A stretch of 64,000 nucleotides of DNA from Butyricimonas paravirosa (GTDB lineage: Bacteria; Bacteroidota; Bacteroidia; Bacteroidales; Marinifilaceae), in assembly GCF_032878955.1 (NCBI RefSeq), contig NZ_CP043839.1:372001-436000 (forward strand), read 5' to 3'. Of this stretch, positions 26,516-36,600 are shown in pieces. The notes beneath the pieces were generated by a model. That model worked only from the letters and a program-made list of their open reading frames with translations, had not been told where the DNA came from and did no database searches. Both the position numbers and the translations under genes were made by a program. Every line of letters begins with the position of its first letter. The stretch's first letter is position 1.

Positions 26516-27622
26516 TTATTCTAATTCGGTATATTCACTTTTACTCAATGATTCAAATCGTTTCAGTTCTTCATCCATTTCTTCATGATTGAGTATGAAA
26601 CGAGAGCAATTTTTAGCTCTTGCAGTATCGTGTTGGTCAAATCGATTTATACCAAGATATTTGTATAAACGGCACAACTTGCCTAAGCCATCATAGCTAT
26701 CAACGTAATTTTTACAATACAGACAGTTTTTGATTCCAAACCTTTTGTAACCTTGGTACTTAGCCAATTCATAAATACCAAATGCTACAGGAGTGTGAAA
26801 ACAGATTTCCATAAGTGATTGGCTTCTAGCTTTCTTTATTTTTTTACAAAATGATGTGTCTTGATAACATCGTGATTTTCCTGATGTATATAGTATATAT
26901 CTTGAAAATTCCACCTCCTGATTAATGCTTGATTCATTGTAATCTTCTGATTTGAATCCCCAAAATGTAGTATAGCACTCCGGGTATAATCTGGCATCTA
27001 TCTCATCTTTATTAATCTGTCGATTTGATTCTACGAAACCATTATCTATTATAGATTGAATGTCATCTTCAGTTTCTAATTTAACCTCAATAATTTTTCC
27101 TCCATTATGTAATTTATTAGAATCACTCGCATGAGTTACAAAGAACTCTATGTATATCGGTGGCAAATTGGGATTTTTGGAAGAAAATATTTTTAAGTCA
27201 GAACGCCTATTTATTGACTCATATTGTACCTCCTGTTCACATGAATCATAGAACTCTTTTAAATTGAATATTTTTTGAGTTGCTTTATAACAATCGCCAT
27301 ATCTTACAAATGTACATGAGTTAACTTGAGGACAATATGAGCGATACTCGAAACTCACATTAAATACATCTTTAGACATGAAAGCCTCTTGTACCCTTAA
27401 TTTTGCTAGCTTATGTAACATGGTTTCATAGGCAGCCTCACAATCCATTCCAGAGGCATGAGCAAAGTGATGGATACGTTTGACTCCACCATTTTTAGCT
27501 ACTAACTTTTCTTTACATGATGGACAATAACAATCGCACGCCAAGCCTTTGGGGACTTCATCTATATGGACAAAATTTCCATTTGAATTAAATGCGTATG
27601 TTAATAATCCTTTCTTAGACAT
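26516..27622 (-). CDS. CoiA-like nuclease-family protein
   Basis: The 368-residue protein starts like competence protein CoiA: a Cys cluster (CDCYCPSCKEKLVAK), the IHHFAHASGMDC motif and a helical AAYETMLHKLAKL stretch. A PD-(D/E)xK-like strand pair follows (RRSDLKIF, then PIYIEFFVTH). The C-terminal part has further Cys pairs (IKNCLYCKNYV). CoiA-like proteins in islands are probably DNases, often in defence contexts. The gene lies alone and leftward; an IS1380 element sits 18 bp before its start codon, so its own promoter has been displaced to beyond 30584. Confidence 0.65.
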   Translation of the reverse strand: MSKKGLLTYAFNSNGNFVHIDEVPKGLACDCYCPSCKEKLVAKNGGVKRIHHFAHASGMDCEAAYETMLHKLAKLRVQEAFMSKDVFNVSFEYRSYCPQVNSCTFVRYGDCYKATQKIFNLKEFYDSCEQEVQYESINRRSDLKIFSSKNPNLPPIYIEFFVTHASDSNKLHNGGKIIEVKLETEDDIQSIIDNGFVESNRQINKDEIDARLYPECYTTFWGFKSEDYNESSINQEVEFSRYILYTSGKSRCYQDTSFCKKIKKARSQSLMEICFHTPVAFGIYELAKYQGYKRFGIKNCLYCKNYVDSYDGLGKLCRLYKYLGINRFDQHDTARAKNCSRFILNHEEMDEELKRFESLSKSEYTELE

Positions 27623-27810
27623 GGAATATATTTATTTACTCCTAAAATCCGCAACTATCATCCAATACACGATTAAGGGTAGATTTATGAGTCGTTAGTA
27701 GTAGCTTTCAGTAAAAAGCAACAGCACAACATCAATATGTAGCCAACATCCCCTTACCCCACGATGCGACTTGAGGTAATACGCAGATTCTAACCGGAAA
27801 GAAAGGATTC

Positions 27811-29100
27811 TTATCCGAATTCTGTTTTGAAGGGTTTTGCATAAGCGCGGTTCTCTGTGTAGATATTCAGCACGTATTGCCTTGCAGTCATGATCCACTT
27901 GGCAGGTACGGAGATGAATCTGAAGACAAAAGCCTTTATGCGACTCGTTTTCTTGAGCCCAAAAGCCTTGGTGTCAAGCCTGCTCATGATGGTCTTGTAG
28001 AAATTGTGTATCAATGCAGTAAGCAGAAGAAAGACAGTATTCTCCGCCATGAATGACTTGGGGAGCCTGCTCCAACCGAATCCGTTGTTCATGTCGTCAA
28101 AGATACGTTCCTTGCCGCCACGCAGATTGTAGAATTCAACAATGTCCCTTGTCGATGACTTGTAATCGTTGGTCAGAATACAACGGTAAGTGTATTCGCC
28201 TTCCCACAGGTCAAGGTCGCCACTGTTGCGTCTTTGTCTCTGGATGACAAGACGATAGCACTTGCCTTCCCATTTCTCAACGAGAATGGAATTGAGTTCG
28301 AACTGGATGCCGTTAATCTCCTCCGTCTTCCATCCTCTCAGAGCAAAGATGTCATTGTAGAGCGAACTGCATCGGTTGGCACGGATGTAGAAATGTTTGC
28401 AATGCTTCTCTATCTCACTGACGATTTCCTTCGAGCAGGAACCGCAGTCTGCCCTGAAGCGATTTACACGGATGTTCTGGGATTCCAGAAGAGCGAAGAA
28501 TCTCTTATGGGTGTCTGCCTGATGAAAACGCACATTCGTGTTGCCATCGCTGTTCTCGATATAGACTATCTTGTCACCGATAACATATACGCCAGGCCTG
28601 TAGCCGAGGAACTTTTTGTAGGTCGGTTTTGCATCATACTTCTCCGTTTCAAGAAACTGATGGTCAAAGTCAACATCGTATTCCTCAATTTCCTTCAACT
28701 CGCCTGTAGAAACCAAAGCGTTTATAAGCAATGTGTTGAGTTTGTCTGCAGTATTGAAATCATAGGTCTTGCCTTGGTCGGAAGTATAGGAGATGTTTTC
28801 CTTTGTCAGTTCCTTGATGGCTCTGAGGATGGTATCAGAGCTGCATGTACGAAGGGTAGGATGATACGAGAGATGGCGCATCAGTTGTGACGTTACGTCT
28901 TCCACGCATGAGCCGCCACAGAAATAAACGCTCATCAGCGAACGGACTATCTCGCTGAACTGATATCCGATGATACTGCGGCATCTCTGACCCAGTGTTG
29001 AGTCGATAACGGGTGAAAGCATGGAGTCAAATTTCTCCATGATTGAAAAAATTCCTCCAAAAGGTGTGAGTTTCTCAGATTTTATTTGTACCTTTGCCAT
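27811..29100 (-). CDS. IS1380-family transposase
   Basis: The 429-residue DDE transposase has the family's first catalytic Asp in EEYDVDFDHQFLETEKYD, the second in VNRFRADCGSCSKEIV, and the Glu in YNLRGGKERIFDDMNNGFGW. It is full length and open. The nested IS4 element is inserted about 30 bp upstream of its start codon, cutting it from the element's right end and probably from its promoter. Confidence 0.9.
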   Translation of the reverse strand: MAKVQIKSEKLTPFGGIFSIMEKFDSMLSPVIDSTLGQRCRSIIGYQFSEIVRSLMSVYFCGGSCVEDVTSQLMRHLSYHPTLRTCSSDTILRAIKELTKENISYTSDQGKTYDFNTADKLNTLLINALVSTGELKEIEEYDVDFDHQFLETEKYDAKPTYKKFLGYRPGVYVIGDKIVYIENSDGNTNVRFHQADTHKRFFALLESQNIRVNRFRADCGSCSKEIVSEIEKHCKHFYIRANRCSSLYNDIFALRGWKTEEINGIQFELNSILVEKWEGKCYRLVIQRQRRNSGDLDLWEGEYTYRCILTNDYKSSTRDIVEFYNLRGGKERIFDDMNNGFGWSRLPKSFMAENTVFLLLTALIHNFYKTIMSRLDTKAFGLKKTSRIKAFVFRFISVPAKWIMTARQYVLNIYTENRAYAKPFKTEFG

Positions 29101-29138
29101 GCCTTGTTACGATTTTCGCTTGTTTTCTAATTGCAACA

Positions 29139-30473
29139 TACTACTGGTGCGATAAAATCGCATTAGTTTTAAATATCATCAAATAACGAGAGTTCTTTGA
29201 CATTTTGGTTTGAAATGATTGATGAGTCTAGCTTGGTTATCAACGACCGCAGGTCAGTCCTTTCCAACGCGGATATTCTAATCAGGGTAGCCACCTCGGT
29301 GATTGAATAAGGGCTGTTGCTGGCAACCTTTATTCTTACTACTGTCAGATACGATATGATGGCAGCCCAAAGATGGATTTTGACAGCATTTTCCGAATAT
29401 CCCCACAGAGTTTTTACGGTAATGTTCTGTTTAATCCACTTGAAGAATACCTCTATATCCCATCGATGGCGGTACAAGTTGGATATTTCCAAGGCACTGA
29501 CTTCAAAGTTATTGGATATAAAGTCCACAATAGTATCATTATCAGGGTCATAAACGCGGACAAATCTCATGGCTTCGGGATACAGCTTGCTTGAGTTATA
29601 CCCCGTTACCCTTATACGGGAGTCTTCCAGTACGCCAGACTTGACATCGGAAATATCCATCTGCTCGACAGTCTCGAATTTCATGTTCTCTTTTGGACGT
29701 GATACCCAAAATGCCTGAGCCTGATGAAATCTGAAAAGTGCTTTAAAGTCAACATAGGCCTTATCCATCACGTAGAAAGCATAAGGCTCCGGTGCCAGTG
29801 CATCAAGCTCGTTGCTGTCATGCCACTTGCCGTCCGTGATATGGATATTGGCAGGTATGCTGCCTCTCAAATCCAACAGGGCGTGCATCTTGACAGCTCC
29901 TTTGCTGTATTTCCCCAAAGCCCACGTTGCAAGCCTTATACTGGTTGATATGGTCGTGGAATCAAGCGCATATATCACGTTATCAATGGTAATTTGAGAC
30001 AGTTGGATATTTGAGAACATCGGTCTGACCGTGGCAATCAAATAAAGGCCCAGCCCCTCAAAAATGCGATAATCCCTGCTTTCGTTTGCACGAGACAATG
30101 AGGTATGGTTCACGGCCTTACGAAAACCGAGATGATAAAGCATCTTGTTATGGGCTTCGAGGCATAGACAAATATCCCTCAGAGAATCACATCCTGTCAA
30201 CTGTCCGAAAAGCAGATGAAGGAGGTGATTGTAACTGCTGAGATTTTTGGTATGCCAATCTCCTTTATATTGCTTTACGAGTTTATCAAACTGATAACGC
30301 GGTATATACTCGACAACTTGGGAAAATACAAACTTGCCTTGATTCATAATCCTGATGTGTTGAAACTACAGGACTAATAAATCATTTTCAAATCAAAAAA
30401 TCAATGAACGCTTATATTTGACTAAAAATTAATCGTTTAACTACAGTGGTGTGGTTTTTATCGCACCACTAAT
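29139..30473 (-). mobile_element. IS4-family element nested in the IS1380 element
   Basis: ACTGGTGCGATAAAA (29143-29157) and the inverted AGTGGTGCGATAAAA (30470-30456) form the terminal repeats. Both sides carry the 10-bp target duplication AATTGCAACA (29129-29138 and 30474-30483). Length is 1335 bp. Confidence 0.85.
29169..30347 (-). CDS. IS4-family transposase (DUF4372 N-terminus)
   Basis: The 392-residue transposase has an N-terminal DUF4372-type region (FSQVVEYIPRYQFDKLVKQY), first Asp in YALDSTTIST, second in YVMDKAYVDF, and the Y-R-E signature YRHRWDIEVFFKWIKQNI. It is complete, so the element may still be active. Confidence 0.92.
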   Translation of the reverse strand: MNQGKFVFSQVVEYIPRYQFDKLVKQYKGDWHTKNLSSYNHLLHLLFGQLTGCDSLRDICLCLEAHNKMLYHLGFRKAVNHTSLSRANESRDYRIFEGLGLYLIATVRPMFSNIQLSQITIDNVIYALDSTTISTSIRLATWALGKYSKGAVKMHALLDLRGSIPANIHITDGKWHDSNELDALAPEPYAFYVMDKAYVDFKALFRFHQAQAFWVSRPKENMKFETVEQMDISDVKSGVLEDSRIRVTGYNSSKLYPEAMRFVRVYDPDNDTIVDFISNNFEVSALEISNLYRHRWDIEVFFKWIKQNITVKTLWGYSENAVKIHLWAAIISYLTVVRIKVASNSPYSITEVATLIRISALERTDLRSLITKLDSSIISNQNVKELSLFDDI

Positions 30474-30659
30474 AATTGCAACACTAAGATAAGTGAAAAA
30501 TCTGACACAGCAAAATCCTGGGCAACTTTTTGTTGCTCAGGAACTTATAAATTAATTTAAATCAAAGTGTTGCGGAATTAAGGTTACTTATTTAAATATT
30601 TAAATAAGCTGAATGTTCATAGGAAATTTTGTACATCTACATTCATTTCATTGGTATAA

Positions 30660-30762
30660 TTACATCTTCTTATACAAAACGTACTTTCCCAAATTTCTAT
30701 ATCGTAATTTTTCTGACGAGTCATAAAAGCTATCAAAATCAGATTCAAAATGTGTTTTGCTA
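30660..30762 (-). pseudogene. Frameshifted C-terminal tail of the zinc-hook ATPase
   Basis: The ATPase ends MTS-stop. Skipping one T in AGTTAGC continues the frame for 33 residues, beginning SKTHFESDFDSFYDSSEK and ending YVLYKKM before a stop at 30660. The composition looks protein-like, so a 1-nt insertion may have removed the native tail. The rest of the 30589-30759 stretch shows nothing else. Confidence 0.4.
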
Positions 30763-32490
30763 ACTAGTCATTATAGAAATTGATTCTTCAAAAATAGGCA
30801 TTTGAGTACTATCAAAGTCCTTTAATAAACTTCTTGCAGTATCTCCGGTTTTTATAAGAGTTGCGGAATTGTTGAAAAACTTTTCATTGTAATCTATCAC
30901 AGAATTTTTCTTTACTGTCTCATTTAGTGATGATTCAGCTACAGAACATATCAACTGAGTCCCAGAAGGAAGATTTTTACTTATAAATGATATTATCAAC
31001 TCTTTGTTGGTTGCATCAACATCTTCTTTGAATATTGCGTCCAAACATAGTGGTAGTTTATGTATATTATCAGTTTTATCAATAAGTTTATTAAACGCAA
31101 AGTGATAAGATAATACGGTTTTTAATAACTCGACGCCTTGTTGTCGAAATACAGATAGCTCGTAAGGAGAATGAGCAAAATCTCCAATTTTAACATTTAA
31201 CATCTTTAGATCTTGCAAGAAAAGTCTGTTGAATTCGTCGCTTTTTTTCTTACGATCTTGTTTAATACTTTCATCAGTCTTAAACATTTTCAGTCTATTA
31301 GTAACCTCTTGAAGTTTATGTTGAATTCCATTTTCCTTATCTTGAATTGTTTCCAATATCTGAATGCTTGCTTTATTCTTAATCCAATCATTCATAGATA
31401 ATCCATTGGTATTATACGATTCAAGAACGTTATAATTATTTTCTAAATCAATTTTCGTTTTTTCTATTGTATTCTTTTGTTTATTTAACTTTGATCTTAA
31501 TTCCGCTATTTCCTTTTTCGTTGTTTCAATTAAAGTAGATGTATCCTCTTGATTTTGAAAATAGATGTATTTTTCTGTAAGAGTATATTGCATTTCTTGA
31601 TTACAAACCGGACATCGTTTTTGGGAATAGGTATTATCTTTAAGTGTTTTTTGAGTCTTTCTTAAGACGGCTAATCTTTCCTCATGATATCTTAGTTGAC
31701 TAGCAAGGACAATACATCTGCTTTCATTTTGTATAAGCACTTTACGATTTTTATTATACTTACTAACATAATCAATTGCTTTCTGAACGAATAATTCGTC
31801 ATTATTCTGTGCATATACTAAATCCTCCCGACTTTGTTTTATTCGATTCAGTACATCTAATTCTGATTGTAATTCTTTTTTATCTTCTTCTAATTTATAT
31901 TTTTCAGTTTTATCTTCAAGAGGATTGAGTACACCGAAGTAATAGTCATAATAGGACTCTTTAAACCCTTTGTAATATTCAAAATTTTTAAAGGATTTTA
32001 GAGGCAAAATCCAGCCATAATCCTGAGCAACATAATATGGCAAGAACATAGCTTCAAGAGGAGCCTCAACCTCGTTACCCTTACTATTTAATTTTAATCT
32101 AAAATAAAATAGTTCGGATATATATTTTTTTAGTTTAATATGTTCAGTACTATTATTTCCGGAGATTCCTTGAAATTTGATGACTGGAGCATCATTAACT
32201 TTTATATAAACAAAATCATCATCTCTGATAATAATACAATGTTTTACCTCTTGATTATAAAATACAGAAAAGTCCACTCTAAAAATTGGTTTTTCTTCAA
32301 GGATTTCGGCTAATTTATACTTTTCGTCATTAATTCCAAAAGTATAATTAATTGCTTGAATCACAGTGCTTTTACCTGATGTATTAGCACCGTATATGAT
32401 GTTAATTTCATCTAAAAACTCAGTATAAAAACTTTTAGATGCATTCTCCGTAAAAATGAAAAGTCGATTATATTTTATTATTGTTCTCAT
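30760..32490 (-). CDS. Zinc-hook SMC/ABC-type ATPase (Lamassu LmuB / ABC-3C-like)
   Basis: The 576-residue protein has an N-terminal Walker A (IIYGANTSGKSTVIQAINY) and two long coiled-coil arms around a Rad50-type hook CPVCNQEM near residue 295. The C-terminal half-ATPase has a Walker B-like strand, LPLCLDAIFKEDVD. It follows the DUF4297-like nuclease gene by 1 bp. The pair matches the make-up of Lamassu type I (nuclease LmuA plus SMC LmuB) and of ABC-three-component loci, in which the ATPase senses DNA ends or structures and licenses the nuclease. The assignment rests on domain layout. A likely C-terminal frameshift is noted separately. Strikingly AT-rich. Confidence 0.7.
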   Translation of the reverse strand: MRTIIKYNRLFIFTENASKSFYTEFLDEINIIYGANTSGKSTVIQAINYTFGINDEKYKLAEILEEKPIFRVDFSVFYNQEVKHCIIIRDDDFVYIKVNDAPVIKFQGISGNNSTEHIKLKKYISELFYFRLKLNSKGNEVEAPLEAMFLPYYVAQDYGWILPLKSFKNFEYYKGFKESYYDYYFGVLNPLEDKTEKYKLEEDKKELQSELDVLNRIKQSREDLVYAQNNDELFVQKAIDYVSKYNKNRKVLIQNESRCIVLASQLRYHEERLAVLRKTQKTLKDNTYSQKRCPVCNQEMQYTLTEKYIYFQNQEDTSTLIETTKKEIAELRSKLNKQKNTIEKTKIDLENNYNVLESYNTNGLSMNDWIKNKASIQILETIQDKENGIQHKLQEVTNRLKMFKTDESIKQDRKKKSDEFNRLFLQDLKMLNVKIGDFAHSPYELSVFRQQGVELLKTVLSYHFAFNKLIDKTDNIHKLPLCLDAIFKEDVDATNKELIISFISKNLPSGTQLICSVAESSLNETVKKNSVIDYNEKFFNNSATLIKTGDTARSLLKDFDSTQMPIFEESISIMTS

Positions 32491-32491
32491 T

Positions 32492-33577
32492 TTAAATCAT
32501 TTTTAATGAATCGTAAACTTCAAAATATGCAGCAAAAAATACTGCTTTTAATTGTGTGTTACTCAAACTAGTCGTTTTAGACCTTATAAATAAATCTATT
32601 AACCTATCAATCATTTCTATTTCATCATAGACATCTTCTATACTATTGATATTTTCTGTGACGAATTTTTTAACTATCAGATGCTCTGTACTGGTATCTA
32701 GTTTAAAATAATCAAAAGCTGATTCAAAGTGGAATTTGAATAATTCTCGTTCCTTAATAGGAATTTTTAATGCTCTACATATTTGAGATTTTTGCTCCCT
32801 CCAGTATTTAAAGCACTTACTCTTGGTAGTTATAATTTTGAAAGCGTTATTTATTTCAACAGAAGATACCCTTTTACTTTCATCTAGCAATGATGCTACA
32901 TTACCATTGTTATACGTACTTTCGATTTTCTGAAATAATTCCAATATCAGATTTAAAGCTGCTCTAGCAGATTCTATCTTATTCCCAAAAATTCGTTCAA
33001 TCTTTCCAACTAATTGATCTTCTTGATTAATAGCAGTTCTACTTAAGTCAATCCCAAGGACATTCAATTGTTCCAAGTGATTGTGAAGATCACTATCTGT
33101 TATACTTTTTTTTATATAATCCTTAATAGTGTTTGGTAAATCATTATAATTAACACAAGTATTATCTTCTTTTACAATAACACTATCAGATGATTTTTTT
33201 AACTCAATTGTTTGGTTAGTTACAAAAAACAAAGAGTGCGAATAATCTTTTGACTTTTGGTAAGAAATATCATCTACTAATGCTTTTCCTGTACAAAGAA
33301 TTTTTTCAAGGATTTCTAAAAGCTCATTGTTTAAAATCCATTTATTAGGAGATTTCTTCTTGGATTGATAGGCATTAATAGTTTCAATATGATTGTTATT
33401 ATCAAGAAAACATATAAGGCAATCATCATGATGCTCTAGACATACAAAATAGTTAGCATCTTTGTACTTTGATTCATAGTCGTTAAGAATTAAATACAAA
33501 GCAGTATTCCTTTGTAATGCAAAGCCTGTAATTGCATTTACACCTGCATTTGTAGCCCTATTCATTTTCTTTGCCAT
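32492..33577 (-). CDS. DUF4297/Cap4-like dsDNA nuclease (Lamassu LmuA-like effector)
   Basis: The 361-residue protein begins with a PD-(D/E)xK fold of the DUF4297 kind: NAITGFALQRNTALYLI, then Glu in CLEHHDDCLIC and the QSKKK motif at the end of the core. This is the arrangement seen in the Cap4 and LmuA nucleases. The remaining 230 residues are helical and resemble no domain I can name; they could contact the ATPase. The stop is 1 bp from the ATPase start, and Res ends 27 bp upstream. AT content is higher than in the upstream restriction genes, suggesting separate acquisition. Confidence 0.6.
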   Translation of the reverse strand: MAKKMNRATNAGVNAITGFALQRNTALYLILNDYESKYKDANYFVCLEHHDDCLICFLDNNNHIETINAYQSKKKSPNKWILNNELLEILEKILCTGKALVDDISYQKSKDYSHSLFFVTNQTIELKKSSDSVIVKEDNTCVNYNDLPNTIKDYIKKSITDSDLHNHLEQLNVLGIDLSRTAINQEDQLVGKIERIFGNKIESARAALNLILELFQKIESTYNNGNVASLLDESKRVSSVEINNAFKIITTKSKCFKYWREQKSQICRALKIPIKERELFKFHFESAFDYFKLDTSTEHLIVKKFVTENINSIEDVYDEIEMIDRLIDLFIRSKTTSLSNTQLKAVFFAAYFEVYDSLKMI

Positions 33578-33604
33578 AGATACTTATAATGTGATTTTCT
33601 ACAA

Positions 33605-36600
33605 TTACTTTGTTACAAGATTATACAATGTCTGATAGTCTTTAGCTACTCCATATTGAATTTTACAATCACTGATAGCTGCAAAGTGGCGACGTGCACA
33701 CTCTATTTTAGCCTCTTCCGAACCTCTCAGCTGAGACTCTTGCCAATCATTACCTTTAGTTTCTGCAATGAAATAGATATGCTTCACACTGCCTTCTTTG
33801 AATGCTACTGCCCAATCTGGATTGTAATGACCCATAGGAGTGTTAATATAGAATCCACGAGGTAGTTTTGTATAAACTTCTACATCATCCTGACTTTCCA
33901 ATGCTTCTGCAAAATTCTTTTCAACCCCTTGACTATCTACTACGACAATATCATACAAAGATTTTGCACTCTCAATTGCATTTACGCCTAACTTACCACG
34001 AATGGTGCTTTCTGTAAAGATTTCCATATCATAGGTATTCGTTGTTTTTTCGTATGCAATCTTTTGAATGACTGCAATAGCTTTAGCATCATTGATAATG
34101 TTACTTGTTTTAATGATGAACTCTTCAGGATTCATCTTAAATTGATAGAAAGTTGTCGGCTTAATACCTTTTAATATTTCCACAATGGTCTTACGGGTCA
34201 GACCTGTTGATTCAACCAGTTTGCCTATTAAGTCGTATCGCACAGAATTACCAATTGCTTCACTCACACGGATAGTGCGAGACTTACCTGCTGTCATGGC
34301 TACGCCAGCCTCCAGCGACTCTCTATCACGTATATTTTCCAATGAACCACCTTCTACTACAATACGGATTTCTGTAACGATAAGGTGCTTATCAATTGCA
34401 TCAATCGCTTTCTTTATTAGCTCGTCTGTACTGAAATCAACCTTGTAATAAGTCTTTACATTAATGCGTTTCCACACTTCGTTAAATTTCTCCTTAAATA
34501 AATCTTCACGGAAAGTAGCTATTTTAGGAGCACGAGCATTTGTTGGTTTCATGGCATCCGGGTTGAATACAGTCTCTAACTGTCGCACAATACCTTCTTT
34601 AATAGGTGCTAATTCTTCACCCAAATCAATAGAACCAGATTTCTTATCATTGAAATATTTCTCGGTCAGCTTACCTTTCTTTACATAACCACAACTGATA
34701 AGTTCCTCATGAATTTCAATCGCCTTTTCCTTATTGATTTTAACCTCCTTGCCGTCAGTAGTTATCATTACCATATCTTCAAATAAATACGGAGTAACAA
34801 CAACTGGTCTATCACCTATATTTTCCGCCAATTCAGTCTGTAATTGCTTACTGAAATGTTCATAACTTTCGCTTGCAATAACAGTTAAGATATTAGTATC
34901 AAAAACACCATCGCCCAAGTTGTCCTGATCTTGACGCTCTCCATTTTTATTTACACATAGGCGCATACCACGACCTACCTCTTGACGTTTTTTAATCTCG
35001 TTAGTTGTATCTTTTAAGGTACAAATCTGAAATACATTAGGATTGTCCCAGCCCTCTTTCAATGCAGAATGAGAGAAAATAAAACGCACTTCCGAACCAT
35101 TTACTTTGGGATCAAGAGAGAGCAAAGTCTCTTTATCCTTCATAATCAAATCATAGGCACGAATCTCATTTTCCCCTTCTTTCTCCTTGGAGTCAACAGA
35201 TACACCTTTTTTGTCTTGTGAGAAGTAGCCCTGATGTACCTTCTCGACTTGAAATTGACTCAAATATCTTAGGTAAGCTTCATCGGAAAAACGAGGTTGC
35301 ATTTCCTGAAGTACATTCAGATACTCCTCTTCAAACATTTCTGCAAACTTTCCATTGATTGTGCCATCTTTCTCATAAATTCGGTAGCTGTTTACATGGT
35401 CAATAAAGAACAATGAAAGTACTTTAATTCCCTTAGGGAATAAGTCACGTTCGCGCTCTATATGGGTGCGGATAGTTTCCCTAATCTGTATTCTTCTTAG
35501 GGCTTCTTCATTCACTTTGCCTACAGCATCACCTTCATTAAGCACAATACCATTCAAAAAACGGACAGTACCAGCAACTCCATCAATACGCTCTACAATG
35601 AAGTGGTTCTCATATTCTGCCAAACCTCCACTTTGCTCATACAAATTAAATCCTTCACCGACCAACTTTGTTGTCTGCTTAAAACCATTGGCAGTTTTTA
35701 CATCAAATGAAATACGAGCCTGAGGATTACCCTTACCAATAACTATTTGATCAAGATAGACAAAGCCATTGGTAGCAGTAGAACCTTGCTGTGTAATGCC
35801 TTTCACTTCGATCTTCTTTACAAGCTTGCGGTTGTATGCGTCCATTGCATCCAGTCGGTAAACCATATTGTAAATATCTCCCTTACGGTGAGTAGCACTA
35901 TATAACAGCGTAAACAGAGTGCGGAATTTTGCGATACCTTTTCGGGTAGCATTATCCTTGTTTGCACCCAATACGCTTTGTGGCTCATCAATAATCATAA
36001 TTGGATTTGTTTGAGCCAATATATCAATAGGTCTACGACTGCCAAATTCATCTCGTTTCGAGAAGATGATACGAGCTGTAGCATCTCCACTTCTACCTTC
36101 GCCTTTACTCTTTTCCTCGTTCATTGAAGTGTTAAAGGCTTGGGTATTGATAATCATTACATAAAGTCCGCTGTCGCTGGCAAAGGCATCAATCTTTGAA
36201 AGCTGTTTGGAATTGTAGATGAAGAATTGAATACGTTTACCATACTCGTTGGCAAAGTGCTCCTGCATCGTTTCAAAACTCTTGGCAACACCTTCACGAA
36301 TTGCAATACTTGGAACAACGATGATGAACTTACTCCAACCATATAGCTTGTTAAGCTCATACATCGTCTTAATATAAGTATAGGTCTTACCAGTACCTGT
36401 TTCCATTTCGATGGTAAACATAGGATTTTTGGTATCACCTTGCAGATACTCAACCGGCTTTAAGCCCCAACCCATCTGTACTTCACGTAAATTTTCGGTC
36501 AATGCATTTGCATCGAGCATTAGACGCTGATTACCAAAACCTGTCAGCGTGAACATACCGCCTTTTTTGCCTTGATCTATCAAAAAGTCGGTACCATCAC

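Larger units (their letters stand above)
27641..30583 (-). mobile_element. IS1380-family element (IS612-like size), split by a nested IS4 element
   Basis: Inverted ends CCTAAAATCCGCAAC (27641) and, on the other strand, CCTTAATTCCGCAAC (ending 30583) match at 13 of 15 positions and are flanked by the 5-bp target duplication TTACT (27636-27640, 30584-30588). Removing the nested element and its duplication leaves about 1.6 kb, the normal size of this family in Bacteroides. Confidence 0.8.

Noticed and set aside
32492..33577. CBASS, because Cap4-type nucleases carry the same domain
   Set aside because: There is no CD-NTase, Cap2 or Cap3 gene anywhere in the operon, and the partner is a zinc-hook ATPase.
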